Origin: Lycocorax pyrrhopterus obiensis
Lineage: Eukaryota > Chordata > Aves > Passeriformes > Paradisaeidae
DNA length: 64,000 nucleotides
NCBI GenBank assembly: GCA_014706295.1
Contig: JACSVZ010000002.1
Span: 58,861,617 to 58,925,616 of the forward strand
Reading direction: 5' to 3'
Part shown: in pieces, positions 61,498-64,000 of the stretch
How positions within the stretch are numbered: position 1 is the stretch's first letter
Layout of the letters: every line of letters starts with the position of its first letter
Made by a program: the position numbers and the translations under genes
The notes under the pieces: model-generated
The model's database searches: none
What the model saw: only the letters and a program-made list of their open reading frames with translations
What the model was told of the DNA's origin: nothing

Positions 61498-64000
61498 TCA
61501 TTTGGGAAACACTTCACTTGGAATGGGTTGGCCATTGAGAACAGCCAGCATGTTTGCTATTGCTTCTTCTGCCATCATACGGATGGCTTGGACTGTTGCG
61601 GTTCCAATGTGCGGGGTTATGATGACGTTATTCAAGTTTAATAAAGGATGATCTCTGGAAGAAACAGAAAGAACACAATGTGTTACACAGGGAACTTACT
61701 CTGCTGCTATCCCATGCTAGTTGTGAAGAACTGAACCTCAGGAAATAGCAATGGCACATTGAGACCAAAGCACAAAGCTGTGGGATGCTTGCTTACACAT
61801 TTCTTCTTCCTCTCCATCCGTCTCACTCGTGGCCTGGCCCATGAGTCAGGCTGGCAAAGAACTGACAGATATGGGAAAGGGAATAACTTGTTGTTCATTT
61901 TTGATTGTGCAAGACAGGCTGAGGTTTTGCCCTTACACAATTAGTCTCCCCATGGAGATCAAGATTATGAGCACACTTTGAACACAGTTTAAAACATTTC
62001 AGATTAACAGAATGGGAAACAAGTTTCTTTACCTCGGCAGAGGCTCAGGGTATGTCACGTCCAGAGCTGCAGCCCTAATAACCTTATTCTGGAGAGCTTC
62101 TACCAATGCATCTTGATCAATAACTGCACCTGCATTGAAATGAAATCCTGATATCCTGATGAATTAATGAACACGTTTTTATCTAGGAGGTGGGGAAGGT
62201 CTCCAGGGTCAAGTGAAAAAATTAGAGGATCTTCATCTTGTTAGAAAGTAGAATGCCTTTCTAATAATCATTAACCAAACAAACCAAAGATCTATTAATC
62301 TTTAATTATAGTATGATTATGGTCCACTGCATAAGGCTTTTCCTGGGATGAGACCAGTTTCAGTCTTTTCCTTATTTTGACACTTCCTGTATTATTATAG
62401 ACAAATAATTTAATCTCTGCAGACTTTCCACTCTTTTATCTCTGCTTTGTTTACTGAAATGATAATCTCTCTCACATGCTTGTTCAGTGCCAACAGATCT
62501 GTCATCCCACGTGAGGCTTCCTTTCTACATTGCTGTTCCAAATGTTACTTAATGTTTTCCCTTGCACCCCGTTCTCCCTTGCTGATGGTAAACCTTTCAG
62601 TTATTTCCACTAAAAACCGCTCTCTCTAGGGTAAGGCTAAAGAGAACCAACCATCTGCTGAGCATCCCTAATTTCCATAGGACCTTTGAAGACATAGCAT
62701 ATGATCCACATAAGTCACCCATTTGTAGACTGCCAGCTACTTCATGACTCAAACAACAGAGGGATATCACAGACTGAGGTTGGAGAGGGGAATGTCAACA
62801 CAATCAGACAAAACACAACCTTAAGTGTGGAGCCACAAACAGTGATTTCAGATCCTCCTACCTCGGCTGATGTTTATAAGAGTAGCTGAGGATTTCATCA
62901 GCCCCAGCTCCTTTTTCCCAATCAGTTTGTGAGTCTCAGGAGTCAGGTTCACAACCAACATAACAAAGTCAGATTGCTGCAGCAAGTCTTCCATCTTTGC
63001 ACAGTAGTGGGCACCAACAGCCTCTTCCTCTTCCTTTCTTCTGAAGGAAAAATGCACACACACCCAAATTGACACAACTATTTCTGAGTTTAACAATCAA
63101 TCAGCCCTAGAAGAGTTCCAGAACAGCACAGAAACTGAGAGGTTTGAGGCCAACGAAAAGGATAAGTCATTGATAGGCACAGGTGGTGGAATGGATGCAG
63201 AAAGGATGTGGGGTAGAGGGAGCAAGAGGCTAAAGGAGTGGTGGGACACTGGAGGAGTGATTTATGTGTGAAAGCAAAGCACACAGGCAATACCAGGTTA
63301 GGAAACTGAGGATGCAGTCAGACCCCACTCTTCTCTCCTGTGTCCATGTCAATTCCTGTGGAGTCTTTCCTTGCCTGACATGCCAGTTAGGACTTGCGGT
63401 TGAAAAGAAATGAAGAGGAAGTGAAGTGTGAAAGAAAGGGAACTACAAATCCATGAGAAATTAAGACCTTTGTCATTGGTGCTGGTGTGATGAGTGATCT
63501 GGCTAGGCTGAGGAGACTGGCTGGGAGGAACAGGGATGCTGCCAGAAGCCTGAAGAGGAGTCTGACAGGACAGGGGACACCACGAGGGCACAAGACCTGG
63601 TTTGCTTGGACAACATCTCCAGAATGCTTACATGGCCCTTGTTTCAAACTTCTAATGGCTAACCAAGGAAGGGCAAGTGCAGGAGGTGAGGGGGAACTGC
63701 TTCCTGAGGGAAGCAGGAGGAAGCCGAAGTGAGGAAGTGGTGGCACGCTGGTGCTTTTCACACTGCTTACAACTGCCACAGGTGCATAGGAAGGACAGGG
63801 ACAGAGCAGAGCTGTGGCTTCTGTCACTGCCCCCTGGACAATTAAATGCAGAAACCAGATGTCTTTACCTCCGGTTTCTGTTATGGTACAGGATCCTCAT
63901 GTTGAAGGCTCTGGCCCTCTGAGCCACTTTGTATCCAATGCTGCCCATCCCAATGATCCCAAGTGTCGCTCTGGTTACTTCCACTCCCAGCCAGTCAACA
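61498..64000 (-). CDS. GRHPR-like D-2-hydroxyacid dehydrogenase, copy C (partial at window edge)
   Basis: Four coding exons are visible: 63869 to beyond 64000, 62862-63040, 62033-62129 and 61498-61654 (TGA). Lengths and phases match copies A and B; the first coding exon lies outside the window. It has [17 protein letters not shown] (no acid, NADP(H)-type), NISRG with the catalytic Arg, YPEPLP with the catalytic Glu and [12 protein letters not shown] with the catalytic His. The position after His-x-Gly is Thr, against Ser in copy A and Ile in copy B. The C-terminus ends PIPSEVFPK. Nothing visible breaks the frame. Stop-to-start spacing to copy B is about 2.4 kb. Confidence 0.88.

Overview
This is a vertebrate nuclear window, almost certainly from a bird. 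It is littered with CR1 LINE fragments carrying the avian CR1 3' end, and it contains solo LTRs of avian endogenous retroviruses. The genes are intron-rich with CpG-island promoters. The LTR content fits a passerine, but that is a guess. All five recognisable genes lie on the minus strand, so transcription runs from high to low coordinates.

Layout from the right edge in transcription order: (1) three tandem genes for a GRHPR-like D-2-hydroxyacid dehydrogenase. Copy C (61498 to beyond 64000) is cut by the window edge, copy B spans 54253-59077 and copy A spans 45596-49207. Each complete copy has five coding exons with almost identical lengths (382, 172, 179, 97 and 154 or 157 nt). A is predicted at 327 aa and B at 328 aa. 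(2) RBFA, the mitochondrial ribosome-binding factor A (37199-44937), rebuilt here as seven coding exons and 330 aa, with one frame-preserving GC-AG intron. (3) A gene-poor stretch of about 15 kb (21.6-36.8 kb) made of relics of CR1 and LTR elements. (4) A CpG island with an unusually ordered promoter (20.4-21.6 kb). (5) ADNP2 (1948-13525), three coding exons and 1055 aa, with its 3' UTR running towards position 1. The RBFA-ADNP2 order and shared orientation match the human 18q neighbourhood as I recall it; the dehydrogenase array sits on the far side of RBFA.

The repeats are informative. Three solo LTRs could be delimited to the base by TG...CA ends and target-site duplications: 29549-29852 (6 bp, nested in a CR1), 57645-57907 (6 bp, in an intron of dehydrogenase copy B) and 59659-60280 (5 bp, just upstream of copy B and in its orientation). 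A fourth LTR relic of ERVL type lies at about 28038. A (CACGG)13 pentanucleotide array lies in the RBFA leader 14 bp from the start codon.

The genes do not form one pathway. ADNP2 is a nuclear zinc-finger/homeodomain protein, RBFA matures the mitochondrial small ribosomal subunit, and the dehydrogenases probably reduce small 2-keto acids with NADPH. The most noteworthy element is the diverging dehydrogenase array with LTR insertions inside and between the copies. I found no tRNA, rRNA or CRISPR. All gene structures were derived by reading splice signals and reading frames by eye and have not been tested against transcripts.
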